Source of the DNA: an uncultured Bacilli bacterium
GTDB taxonomy: Bacteria > Bacillota_I > Bacilli_A > RF39 > UBA660
Reading direction: 5' to 3'
Assembly (NCBI GenBank): GCA_934095805.1
Contig: CAKOKV010000005.1
Location: forward strand, 1-18,247
Length of the DNA: 18,247 nucleotides
Shown here: positions 1-7,525 of the stretch, one piece after another
Layout of the letters: each line of letters begins with the position of its first letter
Numbering within the stretch: position 1 is the first letter of the stretch
Translations under genes and position numbers: made by a program
The notes under the pieces: model-generated
What the model was told of the DNA's origin: nothing
What the model saw: the letters and a program-made list of their open reading frames with translations, nothing else
Database searches by the model: none

Positions 1-1
1 G

Positions 2-880
2 TATATAGTTGATTTATTTGTGGCAGATGCTGGCGGATCTATTGTTCCTGGTAGTGTCATAGATCTTGATGCAATGAACAATTTTAAAACTTCTTATGTA
101 GCAGGTTCTGGAATAAGACTTCTTAATCCTAAGGTTGAAAACCAGCTTACTTTAAAAGCTTATAAACCAAGAAATACTATAAAACTCACAGTTATTTTGA
201 ATGACTCTGGTGAAATATTAGATTATTATTTAAAAGAAAATGAAGTCATTATAAGTAGAAATATGTCTTATAAAGAGGCAGATAATATTTTAAATGGTAT
301 TTTATCTTGTGATTTTAGTAATTCTATTTTTGAATTATTTATGCTTTCTAAAGCACTTGAAGCCAGAAATGAAAGAAAATTTGGATATTGGAAACTTAAA
401 AACGATTTAAATCCTAGATATACTAGACAATATAAAAGTGAAAGTATAGTTAGTGAGTTTGCTGTTTTATATAATCAAATTGTTGCTGCTATAGCAAAAG
501 AATTAAATATACCTTTTGTATATAGAGTTCAACAAGAAGAATATTTAACTCAATTTGTTGATGAAAACAATCTTAAAATAAATGATGTCACTAGAAAACT
601 TATTGAAAGAACTTATATGCAAAGTAAATATTCAAATGTACCGATGAAACATGATGGACTTGGTGTAGATCAATATGCTAAAGTATGTAATCCACTTAGA
701 GAGTATCCTAGTTTATATGATCAATATTTATTACATCAATTTTATTTTAAAGATATTTTTATGAACTTTGATTATCAATCTTATTTAGATATGATTGCAT
801 ACTTTAATAAAAGAAGTGAAGAAATTTCTCTTTACAAAGCTGAATATGACAGAGAGGCACGACTTATTAGAAGAAAATAA
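2..880 (+). CDS. RNB-domain exoribonuclease (RNase II/R family), 3' part only, no S1 domain
   Basis: The reading frame is open to the left edge, so the 5' part lies outside the window; codons are in frame from position 2 and the GTG at 20 is an internal Val. The visible part matches the second half of an RNB catalytic domain, which degrades RNA 3' to 5'. It has a VADAGG stretch followed by PGSVIDLDA (family: VADVS, PGS, LD.eA), LLNP (family mLP) and, near the end, NPLREYPSLY, corresponding to the SPIRRYPDL motif with its catalytic-type Arg retained. The DxxxxxDxDD metal site would lie upstream and cannot be checked. The protein stops just after the helix that follows the RNB core, so the C-terminal S1 RNA-binding domain of RNase R is absent. 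This may be a diverged housekeeping RNase or an RNB-like protein with reduced activity. Its stop codon directly abuts that of the converging ATPase gene. Confidence 0.8.
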   Translation, partial: YIVDLFVADAGGSIVPGSVIDLDAMNNFKTSYVAGSGIRLLNPKVENQLTLKAYKPRNTIKLTVILNDSGEILDYYLKENEVIISRNMSYKEADNILNGILSCDFSNSIFELFMLSKALEARNERKFGYWKLKNDLNPRYTRQYKSESIVSEFAVLYNQIVAAIAKELNIPFVYRVQQEEYLTQFVDENNLKINDVTRKLIERTYMQSKYSNVPMKHDGLGVDQYAKVCNPLREYPSLYDQYLLHQFYFKDIFMNFDYQSYLDMIAYFNKRSEEISLYKAEYDREARLIRRK

Positions 881-893
881 TTATACTTTTCTT
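871..893. terminator. Weak hairpin spanning two abutting stop codons (possible bidirectional terminator)
   Basis: AAGAAAA (871-877) can pair with TTTTCTT (887-893) around a 9-base loop that holds the stop codons of the RNB gene and of the ATPase gene. The stem is only A/T plus one G:C pair, and neither side has a good uninterrupted U-tract, so termination here is uncertain. Confidence 0.25.
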
Positions 894-3463
894 GATATGC
901 CTTTCTTTTTTAATATGATTTTTCTTATAAAATCAAATGGTATTATTGAAAAAGCTAATATAAGCATTATTTCAAATTCATAAATAGATAGACCTGTTGT
1001 TCTAAATAATGTTCCTCCAAAATATATAAGTATCACTTGAACTATTGCTATAAAAAATACTATTGCTATGAATACTTTATTTTTTAACAAATTAGAAAAT
1101 GTATTTATTCTATATGTTCTTGCATTAAATGCATTAAATATTGTAATAAATATAAACAGTCCAAAAAATGCAGTTAATATATATTTATCTGATATGTCAG
1201 TTTGATATATTTTACCTATTAATGGAGACTTTAAAAACCATGTACATAATAATGAAGTATATATACCATTACATAATATTTGATTAATCATATACTTATT
1301 TATTATTTTTTCATCTCTTTTTTTAGGACTTTCCATCATATATTCAATTAAAGCTGGCTCATATGAGAATGCTAAACCAGCAAGAGTATCCATCACCATA
1401 TTTATCCATAGTATTTGTATTATAGTTACTGGATTTAAAACTCCTATAAAAGGTCCAATTATGTTTAAAAATACTGCTGAAAAATTAACTGTTAATTGAA
1501 ATATTATAAATTTTCTTATACTTTTAAATATTGTTCTACCATAAAGTATAGCTTTTGATATAGATAAAATATTATTATCAAGTATTACTATGTCACTTGT
1601 TTCTTTTGCTACTTCTGTTGCACTACCAAGTGAAAATCCTACATCTGCTTTCTTTAATGCAGGTGCATCATTAACTCCATCTCCCGTCATTCCGCATATT
1701 AAGTTCATTTCTTGACTTAATCTTACTAATTTATTTTTATCTTGTGGTAAACTTCTACTTAAAACTTTTAATCTCGGTATTATTTTTTTAATAGATTCAT
1801 CATCCATATTATTAAATTCATCACTTGTTAATATTATATCTTTATCTGATTCAATTATTTTTAAATCTTTTGCTATTGCTACTGCTGTTTCTTTTGAATC
1901 TCCTGTAACCATGCATACTTGAATACCAGCTGATTTTATTAATTCAATTCCTCTAAATGCTTCTTTTCTAATATTATCTTTTAAAAATACAAAACCAAGT
2001 AATGTTAAATTTTTAAACTCATCATCAGTGTTTATTGCAAGAGCAAGTGCCCTTTCACCCTGTTCTGTTTTTTCCTTTATATATTTACTTATCTTAATTT
2101 TATCAATTAACACCCTTTTGGTACCATCACTTTTTAAATATGTTGTGCATTTATTTAATATTATTTCATAAGCACCTTTAATGAATACTGTTTTATTATT
2201 ATAGTTAGTTGTTACCGCTGAATATTTCTTTTTACTATCAAATTCTTCTCTATTTATAATTTTATATTTTGTTTTATCTTCTTTTTTACAAAAATTAAGT
2301 ATTGCTCTATCTGTTGTATTTCCTCCTTCTGCAACATTATTATTGAAAAATGATTCGTTATTGTAAACAAGAGATTGATAAAATAATTCATTTAATTTTT
2401 TATTGTTACCTATTTTCTCTATTGTGTTATATTCATTCAATTCTGTATCAACTATTCTTTGTACTTTTAATTTTCCTTCTGTTAATGTACCAGTTTTATC
2501 GGTAAATAATATATTTAATGAACCAGCTGTTTCTATACCTACTAATTTTCTAACAAGTACATTATTCTTTAATAATCTTTTCATATTAGATGATAGAACA
2601 AGTGTAATCATCATTGGTAAACCTTCTGGTACAGCCATTACTATAACTGCTACACTTAATGTTAAACCATATAAAAGATGTGGGAATATAGTTTTAAATG
2701 TTAATATCTTGTTAATATCAAAATTATTTGCTACTACAACAGAATTAAATAAATATGAAATAAGAATTAAAAAGGCACATATATATCCTAATCTACTTAT
2801 TTGTTTAGCAAGTACTCTAAGTCTATATTTTAATGGACTTTCTATTGTGTTTTCTTGTATATCTTGTGCAATTCTACCATAAAAAGTTTTATCTCCCACG
2901 AGTGTAACTTCCATTATTCCTTTTTTACCACAAACAATACTTCCCATATATACTTCATTATTATTAGTATTTTTATGCTTCTCTTTTGTTTCCCCTGTAA
3001 GAGAACTTTCATCTATATATAATTCACCATCAATAATTACTCCATCTGCTGGTACCTTATCCCCACTTTCTAGATACACAATATCTCCTACTACCACTTC
3101 ATCCATATTAATTAATATTTTCTTAGAATCTCTTAGTACTTTTACTTTTATTAATGAGTTTTCTTCACTTAATTTTTCAAAAGCTTTTTCACTACCATAT
3201 TCAGATAATGCAGAAATAAATGTAGCTAAAAAAACAGAAACAGCAATACCTAATGTTTCAAAAATATTAGAATCTTGAAATAAAAAAATAATTTTTATTG
3301 CTAAAGCTATTAATAATATTTTAATTATTGGATCACTCAACGATTCAATAACTAACTTTAAAAATGTATTTTTCTTTTTCGTTGTTAATTTATTACTTCC
3401 ATATTTATTTTTATTGTTTATTACTTCTTTACTGCTAAGACCTGTCTTGATATTTGTTCTCAT
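881..3463 (-). CDS. Calcium-transporting P-type ATPase (P2, PMCA-like, single-site)
   Basis: An 860-residue cation pump of full family length that exports Ca2+ from the cytosol at ATP cost. Domain order is N-terminal cation-ATPase segment (about 5-40), M1/M2 (45-85), actuator domain with TGE (156-158), M3/M4 with PEGLP (279-283), phosphorylation motif DKTGT with Asp322, nucleotide-binding KGA (429-431), MVTGDS (518-523), TGDGVND hinge (593-599) and M5-M10. Ion-site residues are Glu280 (M4), Asn660 (M5), and Asn688 and Asp692 (M6). The position matching SERCA Glu771 is Ala663, as in plasma-membrane Ca2+ pumps that carry one ion. The start ATG has a GAGGA ribosome site 4 bases upstream. It lies just downstream of the terminator of the preceding minus-strand gene, with a candidate promoter overlapping that terminator. 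Calcium is the best guess; another divalent ion is possible. Confidence 0.93.
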   Translation of the reverse strand: MRTNIKTGLSSKEVINNKNKYGSNKLTTKKKNTFLKLVIESLSDPIIKILLIALAIKIIFLFQDSNIFETLGIAVSVFLATFISALSEYGSEKAFEKLSEENSLIKVKVLRDSKKILINMDEVVVGDIVYLESGDKVPADGVIIDGELYIDESSLTGETKEKHKNTNNNEVYMGSIVCGKKGIMEVTLVGDKTFYGRIAQDIQENTIESPLKYRLRVLAKQISRLGYICAFLILISYLFNSVVVANNFDINKILTFKTIFPHLLYGLTLSVAVIVMAVPEGLPMMITLVLSSNMKRLLKNNVLVRKLVGIETAGSLNILFTDKTGTLTEGKLKVQRIVDTELNEYNTIEKIGNNKKLNELFYQSLVYNNESFFNNNVAEGGNTTDRAILNFCKKEDKTKYKIINREEFDSKKKYSAVTTNYNNKTVFIKGAYEIILNKCTTYLKSDGTKRVLIDKIKISKYIKEKTEQGERALALAINTDDEFKNLTLLGFVFLKDNIRKEAFRGIELIKSAGIQVCMVTGDSKETAVAIAKDLKIIESDKDIILTSDEFNNMDDESIKKIIPRLKVLSRSLPQDKNKLVRLSQEMNLICGMTGDGVNDAPALKKADVGFSLGSATEVAKETSDIVILDNNILSISKAILYGRTIFKSIRKFIIFQLTVNFSAVFLNIIGPFIGVLNPVTIIQILWINMVMDTLAGLAFSYEPALIEYMMESPKKRDEKIINKYMINQILCNGIYTSLLCTWFLKSPLIGKIYQTDISDKYILTAFFGLFIFITIFNAFNARTYRINTFSNLLKNKVFIAIVFFIAIVQVILIYFGGTLFRTTGLSIYEFEIMLILAFSIIPFDFIRKIILKKKGISRKV

Positions 3464-3480
3464 ATTTTCCTCATTAAATT

Positions 3481-3509
3481 TTATTATGGGAGCAATAAAA
3501 AAATACCAA
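3481..3509 (-). promoter_or_regulatory. Candidate sigma-A promoter of the calcium ATPase gene
   Basis: On the minus strand TTGGTA (3504-3509) and TAATAA (3481-3486) are separated by 17 bases, upstream of the ATPase start at 3463. The -35 lies inside the 3' arm of the preceding gene's terminator. The match is moderate and the DNA is AT-rich, so it is only a candidate. Confidence 0.4.
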
Positions 3510-3520
3510 TTAAGGTATTT
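3494..3520 (-). terminator. Intrinsic terminator of the 230-residue hypothetical gene
   Basis: AAATACC (3501-3507) and GGTATTT (3514-3520) form a 7-bp stem with a 6-base loop. On the minus strand it is followed by a T-run (TTTTTTTATT) and lies 11 bases past the stop codon of the gene at 3532. Confidence 0.7.
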
Positions 3521-3531
3521 AGTTTTTCTTA

Positions 3532-4224
3532 TTATCTACTTCTTGATGGTATGCTATCTTCTTTTGACTTTATAAATTCATCTATTTTATTAAAGTCTAG
3601 TTTTTCAAACTGCATAATTTCAGGAAAAGTTCTTGCATCTATTGCTGTATCCATATATGCCCTATCAAAAATATCAAAAAGTTGATGAGCTGTCTCATAT
3701 TTAAATTTGTCAGTAATAATTGGTGGTATTTCTGAGTCCTTATCTTCTTGTTCTTGGACATAAGTTGCTATATATGATTTATATCTATCAAAAACATCTG
3801 AAAACAATCTTTGTTTTGCTTCTATTTCATCCTTAGAATGTGTCTGTTTTGAAATTCCTGCATTTTCTAATTCTTCTGCACTTCTAAATGCATCTTCCTT
3901 AGGATCATATTGAATTCCACTATCTATTAAGATCATTCTGCCAATTAAATATCCTATATCTTCTCTGACATCTTTATATCCGTTAAAATTTTCTAATGTT
4001 GGTTCATACATTTTTAAATATTCCTGTAACTCTGGGATATGTTCTATTCTTTTTGCTACATCATAATAACTATCAGCATAATAACTATATATTCTTAATT
4101 CTTTTTCTGCCGATTCTTTATCAGCTATTTCAGACATTATTTTTGCTCTTTCTTCTGGTGATGCATGATAAGCTTTTATTATTTTCATTCTATCCGCATC
4201 ATTTAATCTTACTAGTACTGACAT
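3532..4224 (-). CDS. Hypothetical soluble protein, unrecognised family
   Basis: A 230-residue protein that I do not recognise. It is highly charged, rich in Glu, Asp, Lys and Tyr, with no membrane segment, signal peptide or Cys cluster. Predicted structure is mostly helical: an N-terminal part (about 8-75) with RMKIIKAYHASPEERAK, a middle part with FNGYKDVREDIGYLIGRM (80-97), a polar linker (about 105-135) and a second helical part (135-220). It has the look of an intracellular adaptor or regulator, but that is inference. The ATG at 4224 is preferred over an in-frame GTG at 4233, because that GTG is part of the ribosome site AGAGGTG lying 6 bases before the ATG. Upstream is the ABC exporter gene (gap about 86 bp) and downstream the Ca2+ ATPase. 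It has its own terminator and a candidate promoter, so it is probably monocistronic. Confidence 0.7.
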   Translation of the reverse strand: MSVLVRLNDADRMKIIKAYHASPEERAKIMSEIADKESAEKELRIYSYYADSYYDVAKRIEHIPELQEYLKMYEPTLENFNGYKDVREDIGYLIGRMILIDSGIQYDPKEDAFRSAEELENAGISKQTHSKDEIEAKQRLFSDVFDRYKSYIATYVQEQEDKDSEIPPIITDKFKYETAHQLFDIFDRAYMDTAIDARTFPEIMQFEKLDFNKIDEFIKSKEDSIPSRSR

Positions 4225-4230
4225 TTTTAT

Positions 4231-4237
4231 CACCTCT
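4231..4237 (-). promoter_or_regulatory. Ribosome binding site that decides the start at 4224
   Basis: AGAGGTG on the minus strand, 6 bases before ATG 4224. It contains the upstream in-frame GTG (4233), which therefore is not the start. Confidence 0.75.
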
Positions 4238-4243
4238 ATATAT

Positions 4244-4274
4244 ATTATATAACCTTTTTTCCAAATTTAAACAA
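4244..4274 (-). promoter_or_regulatory. Candidate promoter of the hypothetical gene
   Basis: A TATAAT (4244-4249) lies 19 bases downstream of TTGTTT (4269-4274); a shifted TATATA gives a 17-base spacer. Close to the start at 4224. The region is very AT-rich, so chance matches are likely. Confidence 0.35.
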
Positions 4275-4310
4275 TGATTAAATTTAATTTACTTTTTTAA
4301 TGTAAACTAT

Positions 4311-5987
4311 TTATATTATTTCTTTGTATAAAGTACTTTCTTTTGATAGTTCTTCATGATTACCTATCCCCTCTACTTTTCCTGCTTCTATTAAAACTAT
4401 ATTATCCATTTGTTTCAATATTTTTTTATCTCTTGAAATTATCATAATTGTATGATCTTTTTTCTTTTCTTTTAATATTTTCATTACTGTATCTCTATTT
4501 TCTTTATCTAATGCTTCAATAATTTCATCAAACAAGAATATTTTAGTATCTTTTATTAATACTCTTGCAATTGCTAAAAGTCTTTTATCACTTGATGATA
4601 ATAATTTGGTACTATTTGATATTACTGTATCATATCCCTTTTCTAACGACATTATTGTTTCATGTATACCTAAACTTTTACATATTTTTTCTATATCACT
4701 TGTTTCTTTACCTATAATTGTTAAATTATCTTTTATACTACTGTTAAAAAAGAAAGGATTTTTTCTTGCTATTGATATAACATTATAATAAGAAGTATCA
4801 TCTATTGTAGATATATCTAAATCGTCTATCATTATACTACCTTGTATTTGTCTATTCATTTTCATTAACAAATCGAATACACCAGTTTTACCACTTCCTG
4901 TTTTTCCTGTAATTGCTGTTATAGTGTTTGGTTTTACTTCAATTGTAAAATCATTTAATACTGGATCGTGTCTATATCCATATAAAACATGACTAAAATC
5001 TATTTTACCTTTTGGTTCAGTTATCTCTATTTTATTTTCATTATCACTTTTAGCATACTCAAATAATTTATTTATTCTTGATAAAGACATCTTAACATTT
5101 TTATATTCTAAATTCATTGTTGAAACTAATGAGAAATTATCTATAATCTTTTGATAGTAACTATATATTACTAATAGTACACCCAATTCCATATTACCCT
5201 TTGATATTTCAATAACTCCATATATAAATACAAATAATCTCAATATTTCAAATATATAAACTGTTATTATATTGATAGCATAATAACATATTGAATATTT
5301 TTTATATGATTGTAAATATTTATTTGTTTCATTTGATGCTCTATTGTTAATACTTTTTCCTAGATTAAATCCTTTTATTTCTTTAATTCCGCTGAAAAAG
5401 TCATTTATCGCACTTGTTTTTTTATCATAATTATCTTTTCTTTCTTTGTTGAAAACTTGTATTTTATTTCCAAATATTATTATTAATGTAAGTACTATTA
5501 TTGAAAAAGCTATTGTTATAAAAAATAATGTTATGTTTATATTAAAGAAATAATAATATATTACTAAGAATTCTAATAACTGTACAATTCTATATATACC
5601 ATTTGTTATAAAACTACATACTATATCAATATCAGTTCCCATTATATTTAAATATTCTCCTGGTGTGAATCTTGATAAACTGAATATTGAATTATTATTT
5701 GTATATTGCATTCCGATTGATGTTGATTCTTTATAAAGTTTACTGTATACAGAATAATAAGTTCTTTGCCTAATATATTCAAATAGTTTATAAATACTCA
5801 TTGATATTATATATATAATTAGTATATTTATTGCTTCTCCATACTTTGAATCTGAAATATAATTTACTGTTTCACTATAAAGTATTGGGTTTATTAATAA
5901 TATTGCTCTTAAAACTATACATACAAACAATTCGAAAAATATTTCTTTTTTACTTTTTTTTATTATTACTTTTATAAAATCTTTCAT
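4311..5987 (-). CDS. ABC exporter (fused permease-ATPase) with degenerate nucleotide-binding domain
   Basis: A 558-residue half-transporter: a six-helix type-I exporter membrane domain (about 10-290) followed by an ATPase domain. Residue numbers here count from the ATG at 5996; subtract 3 for the preferred start. The A-loop Tyr341, Walker A GKTGSGKT (364-371), Walker B FLFDE (487-491) with catalytic Glu491, and a D-loop-like EALD are present. Three other elements are changed. The Q-loop Gln is Lys412 (family VPQDP, here ARKNP). The signature LSGGQ is LSSSD (466-470). The H-loop His is Arg522 (family IAHR, here ISRD). As a homodimer it would have no normal ATP site, so it may pair with a canonical partner encoded elsewhere, as in heterodimeric exporters, or hydrolyse ATP poorly. 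ATG 5987 is chosen because ATG 5996 lies inside the AGGATGG ribosome site. Substrate unknown; no partner is adjacent. Confidence 0.9.
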   Translation of the reverse strand: MKDFIKVIIKKSKKEIFFELFVCIVLRAILLINPILYSETVNYISDSKYGEAINILIIYIISMSIYKLFEYIRQRTYYSVYSKLYKESTSIGMQYTNNNSIFSLSRFTPGEYLNIMGTDIDIVCSFITNGIYRIVQLLEFLVIYYYFFNINITLFFITIAFSIIVLTLIIIFGNKIQVFNKERKDNYDKKTSAINDFFSGIKEIKGFNLGKSINNRASNETNKYLQSYKKYSICYYAINIITVYIFEILRLFVFIYGVIEISKGNMELGVLLVIYSYYQKIIDNFSLVSTMNLEYKNVKMSLSRINKLFEYAKSDNENKIEITEPKGKIDFSHVLYGYRHDPVLNDFTIEVKPNTITAITGKTGSGKTGVFDLLMKMNRQIQGSIMIDDLDISTIDDTSYYNVISIARKNPFFFNSSIKDNLTIIGKETSDIEKICKSLGIHETIMSLEKGYDTVISNSTKLLSSSDKRLLAIARVLIKDTKIFLFDEIIEALDKENRDTVMKILKEKKKDHTIMIISRDKKILKQMDNIVLIEAGKVEGIGNHEELSKESTLYKEII

Positions 5988-5992
5988 ATTTA

Positions 5993-5999
5993 CCATCCT
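5993..5999 (-). promoter_or_regulatory. Ribosome binding site that decides the ABC exporter start
   Basis: AGGATGG on the minus strand, 5 bases before ATG 5987. The in-frame ATG at 5996 is part of this site and has no ribosome site of its own at a usable distance. Confidence 0.7.
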
Positions 6000-6009
6000 A
6001 TTCTATATA

Positions 6010-6018
6010 AGTATAACA
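6010..6018 (-). promoter_or_regulatory. Candidate extended -10 promoter of the ABC exporter gene
   Basis: TGT directly precedes TATACT (6010-6015) on the minus strand, giving an extended -10 element about 25 bases upstream of the start at 5987. No good -35 is seen. It is divergent from the dCMP deaminase promoter. Confidence 0.5.
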
Positions 6019-6068
6019 TACCCACTGTTGTTAAATAAATAATTTATATATAAGAATTTTTCATTTTA

Positions 6069-6077
6069 TGGTACAAT
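6069..6077 (+). promoter_or_regulatory. Candidate extended -10 promoter of the dCMP deaminase unit
   Basis: TGG precedes TACAAT (6072-6077), an extended -10 element about 20 bases before the start at 6097. The -35 region is weak. The AAGAGG ribosome site (6084-6089) follows. Confidence 0.45.
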
Positions 6078-6096
6078 ATATTTAAGAGGTTTTAGT

Positions 6097-6585
6097 ATGA
6101 AAAGAATTGATAAAAATAATTATTATTTAGATATAGCAGAGGCAACTTTAGAAAGAGCCACTTGTTTAAGAAAAAAATGGGGAGCAGTTATCGTTAAAAA
6201 TGATGAGATTATATCAACTGGTTATAATGGAGCTCCAAGAGGTAGAAAGAATTGTGATGATCTTGGATATTGTATTCGTGAACAACTAAATATTCCAAGA
6301 GGTGAAAGATATGAATTATGTAGAAGTGTGCATGCTGAACAAAATGCTATTATTTCTGCAAGCAGAAGCGAAATGATTGGTGCTACACTTTATATGGTTG
6401 GTAAAGATTCAAAAACTGGTGAATATGTAGAAAATTCAATGAGTTGCTCTATGTGTAAAAGAGTTGTTATCAACAGTGGAATCGAAAAATTGGTTATTAG
6501 AGATAGTAAAGATAAATACAGAGAAATTTTAGTAAGCGATCTTATTAAAAATGATGAAAGTTTAGATGGAAAATTAGGTTATTAA
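6097..6585 (+). CDS. Deoxycytidylate (dCMP) deaminase
   Basis: A 162-residue zinc deaminase that converts dCMP to dUMP, feeding thymidylate synthesis in the cytosol. The zinc site is HAE (His79, Glu81) with SCSMC (Cys117, Cys120). GYNGAPRG (42-49) and the segment NCDDLGYC to ERYELCRSVHAEQNAI (52-85) are typical of the clostridial-type dCMP deaminase rather than cytidine or tRNA-adenosine deaminases. The usual Pro of the PCxxC motif is Ser116, which leaves the metal ligands intact. A ribosome site AAGAGG lies 7 bases before the ATG, and the next gene starts 13 bases after the stop, so they are probably cotranscribed. B. subtilis ComEB belongs to the same family, but there are no competence genes beside this one. 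Confidence 0.92.
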   Translation: MKRIDKNNYYLDIAEATLERATCLRKKWGAVIVKNDEIISTGYNGAPRGRKNCDDLGYCIREQLNIPRGERYELCRSVHAEQNAIISASRSEMIGATLYMVGKDSKTGEYVENSMSCSMCKRVVINSGIEKLVIRDSKDKYREILVSDLIKNDESLDGKLGY

Positions 6586-6598
6586 AAGAGGTTAAAAA

Positions 6599-7525
6599 AT
6601 GAAATTAGATGTTATAGTACCTTCATATAATGAAGAAGAAAATGTTGTTAACTTTTATGAAAAAGTTAATGAAGCATTGGGGGATATTAAACACAACTTT
6701 ATTTTTGTGGATGATGGAAGTAAAGATAAAACATTAAAAAAATTAAAAGAACTACACGAAAAAGATGATGAGCGTGTAAAAATTGTTAGTTTTTCTAAAA
6801 ATTTTGGTAAAGAAGCAGCTATTTATGCCGGTCTTTTACACTCTACTTCTGATTATGCTTGTATAATTGACTGTGATTTACAACAAAATCCAAATTATAT
6901 GGTTAAAATGTATAAATTTTTAAATGAAAATCCAGATTATGATTCAGTTTGTATGTGTCAAAAACAACATAAAAAGAGATTTTTTCAAAGATGTTTTTAT
7001 AATATTATGGGAAAACTTTCTAATATGGATATAGTTGATGGTGCAAGTGATTTTAGAATGTTTAGAAGAAATATGGTGAATTCTATTGTATCATTAGATG
7101 AAAAAAATAGATTTTCAAAAGGAATATTTAGTTATGTAGGATTTAAAACTTATTATGATTCTTACAAAGTAGAAGAAAGAAAAGGTGGCACTACTAAATG
7201 GAATAAAGTTAAATTATTTAACTATGCTTTTGATGGTATAGTTGCATTTAGCACAAAGCCGCTTAGATTCGCAACCTATACTGGAGTATTAACTAGCTTT
7301 GCTGCATTTATTTATTTAATTGTTATTATTATTAAAGCTATAGTTAAAGGAGTTGATACTCCTGGTTATTCTTCTTTAATGTGTGTGATGCTTTTCCTTG
7401 GCGGTCTACAATTAATATTCTTAGGGATTTTAGGTGAATACTTAGGCAAGACATATAATGAAACTAAAAATAGACCAATATATATTGCTAAAGAAGAGAT
7501 TGGATTTGATGAAGATTACTTATGA
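6599..7525 (+). CDS. Family 2 glycosyltransferase, GtrB/DPM1-like with two C-terminal membrane helices
   Basis: A 308-residue polyprenyl-phosphate sugar transferase. It is expected to move a sugar from a nucleotide donor to undecaprenyl phosphate at the inner face of the membrane. The GT-A domain (1-215) shows PSYNEEEN (8-15), VDDGSKDKT (37-45), the metal-binding DCD (91-93), DGASDFRMFRR (147-157) and KGGTTKW (195-201), close to the RxxGxSKW motif of this family. Two membrane helices follow (about 226-249 and 259-279), then the LGEYLGKTYNE signature (278-288). The stop overlaps the next ATG (ATGA), so it is translationally coupled to the GtrA-like gene; this pairing is the standard GtrA/GtrB arrangement for making and flipping a lipid-linked sugar that decorates teichoic acid or other surface glycans. 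No third, polymer-modifying transferase is adjacent. Confidence 0.92.
   Translation: MKLDVIVPSYNEEENVVNFYEKVNEALGDIKHNFIFVDDGSKDKTLKKLKELHEKDDERVKIVSFSKNFGKEAAIYAGLLHSTSDYACIIDCDLQQNPNYMVKMYKFLNENPDYDSVCMCQKQHKKRFFQRCFYNIMGKLSNMDIVDGASDFRMFRRNMVNSIVSLDEKNRFSKGIFSYVGFKTYYDSYKVEERKGGTTKWNKVKLFNYAFDGIVAFSTKPLRFATYTGVLTSFAAFIYLIVIIIKAIVKGVDTPGYSSLMCVMLFLGGLQLIFLGILGEYLGKTYNETKNRPIYIAKEEIGFDEDYL

Noticed and set aside
795..983. 62-codon plus-strand open frame across the RNB/ATPase junction
   Set aside because: It overlaps the 3' ends of two real genes in another frame and has no family features.
2403..2882. 159-codon open frame antisense to the calcium ATPase
   Set aside because: It mirrors conserved P-type ATPase coding sequence, has no convincing ribosome site and its composition is that of a reverse-strand shadow.
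3996..4277. 93-codon plus-strand open frame over the hypothetical gene
   Set aside because: Antisense to a gene with a good ribosome site, promoter and terminator; its hydrophobic Leu/Phe-rich translation is typical of the complement of charged AT-rich coding sequence.
7523..7525. Possible UGA-to-Trp recoding, given the mycoplasma-like base composition
   Set aside because: UGA ends the glycosyltransferase, tsaB and 3D-protein genes at sensible places with ATGA overlaps, and the Trp codons examined in conserved proteins are TGG.
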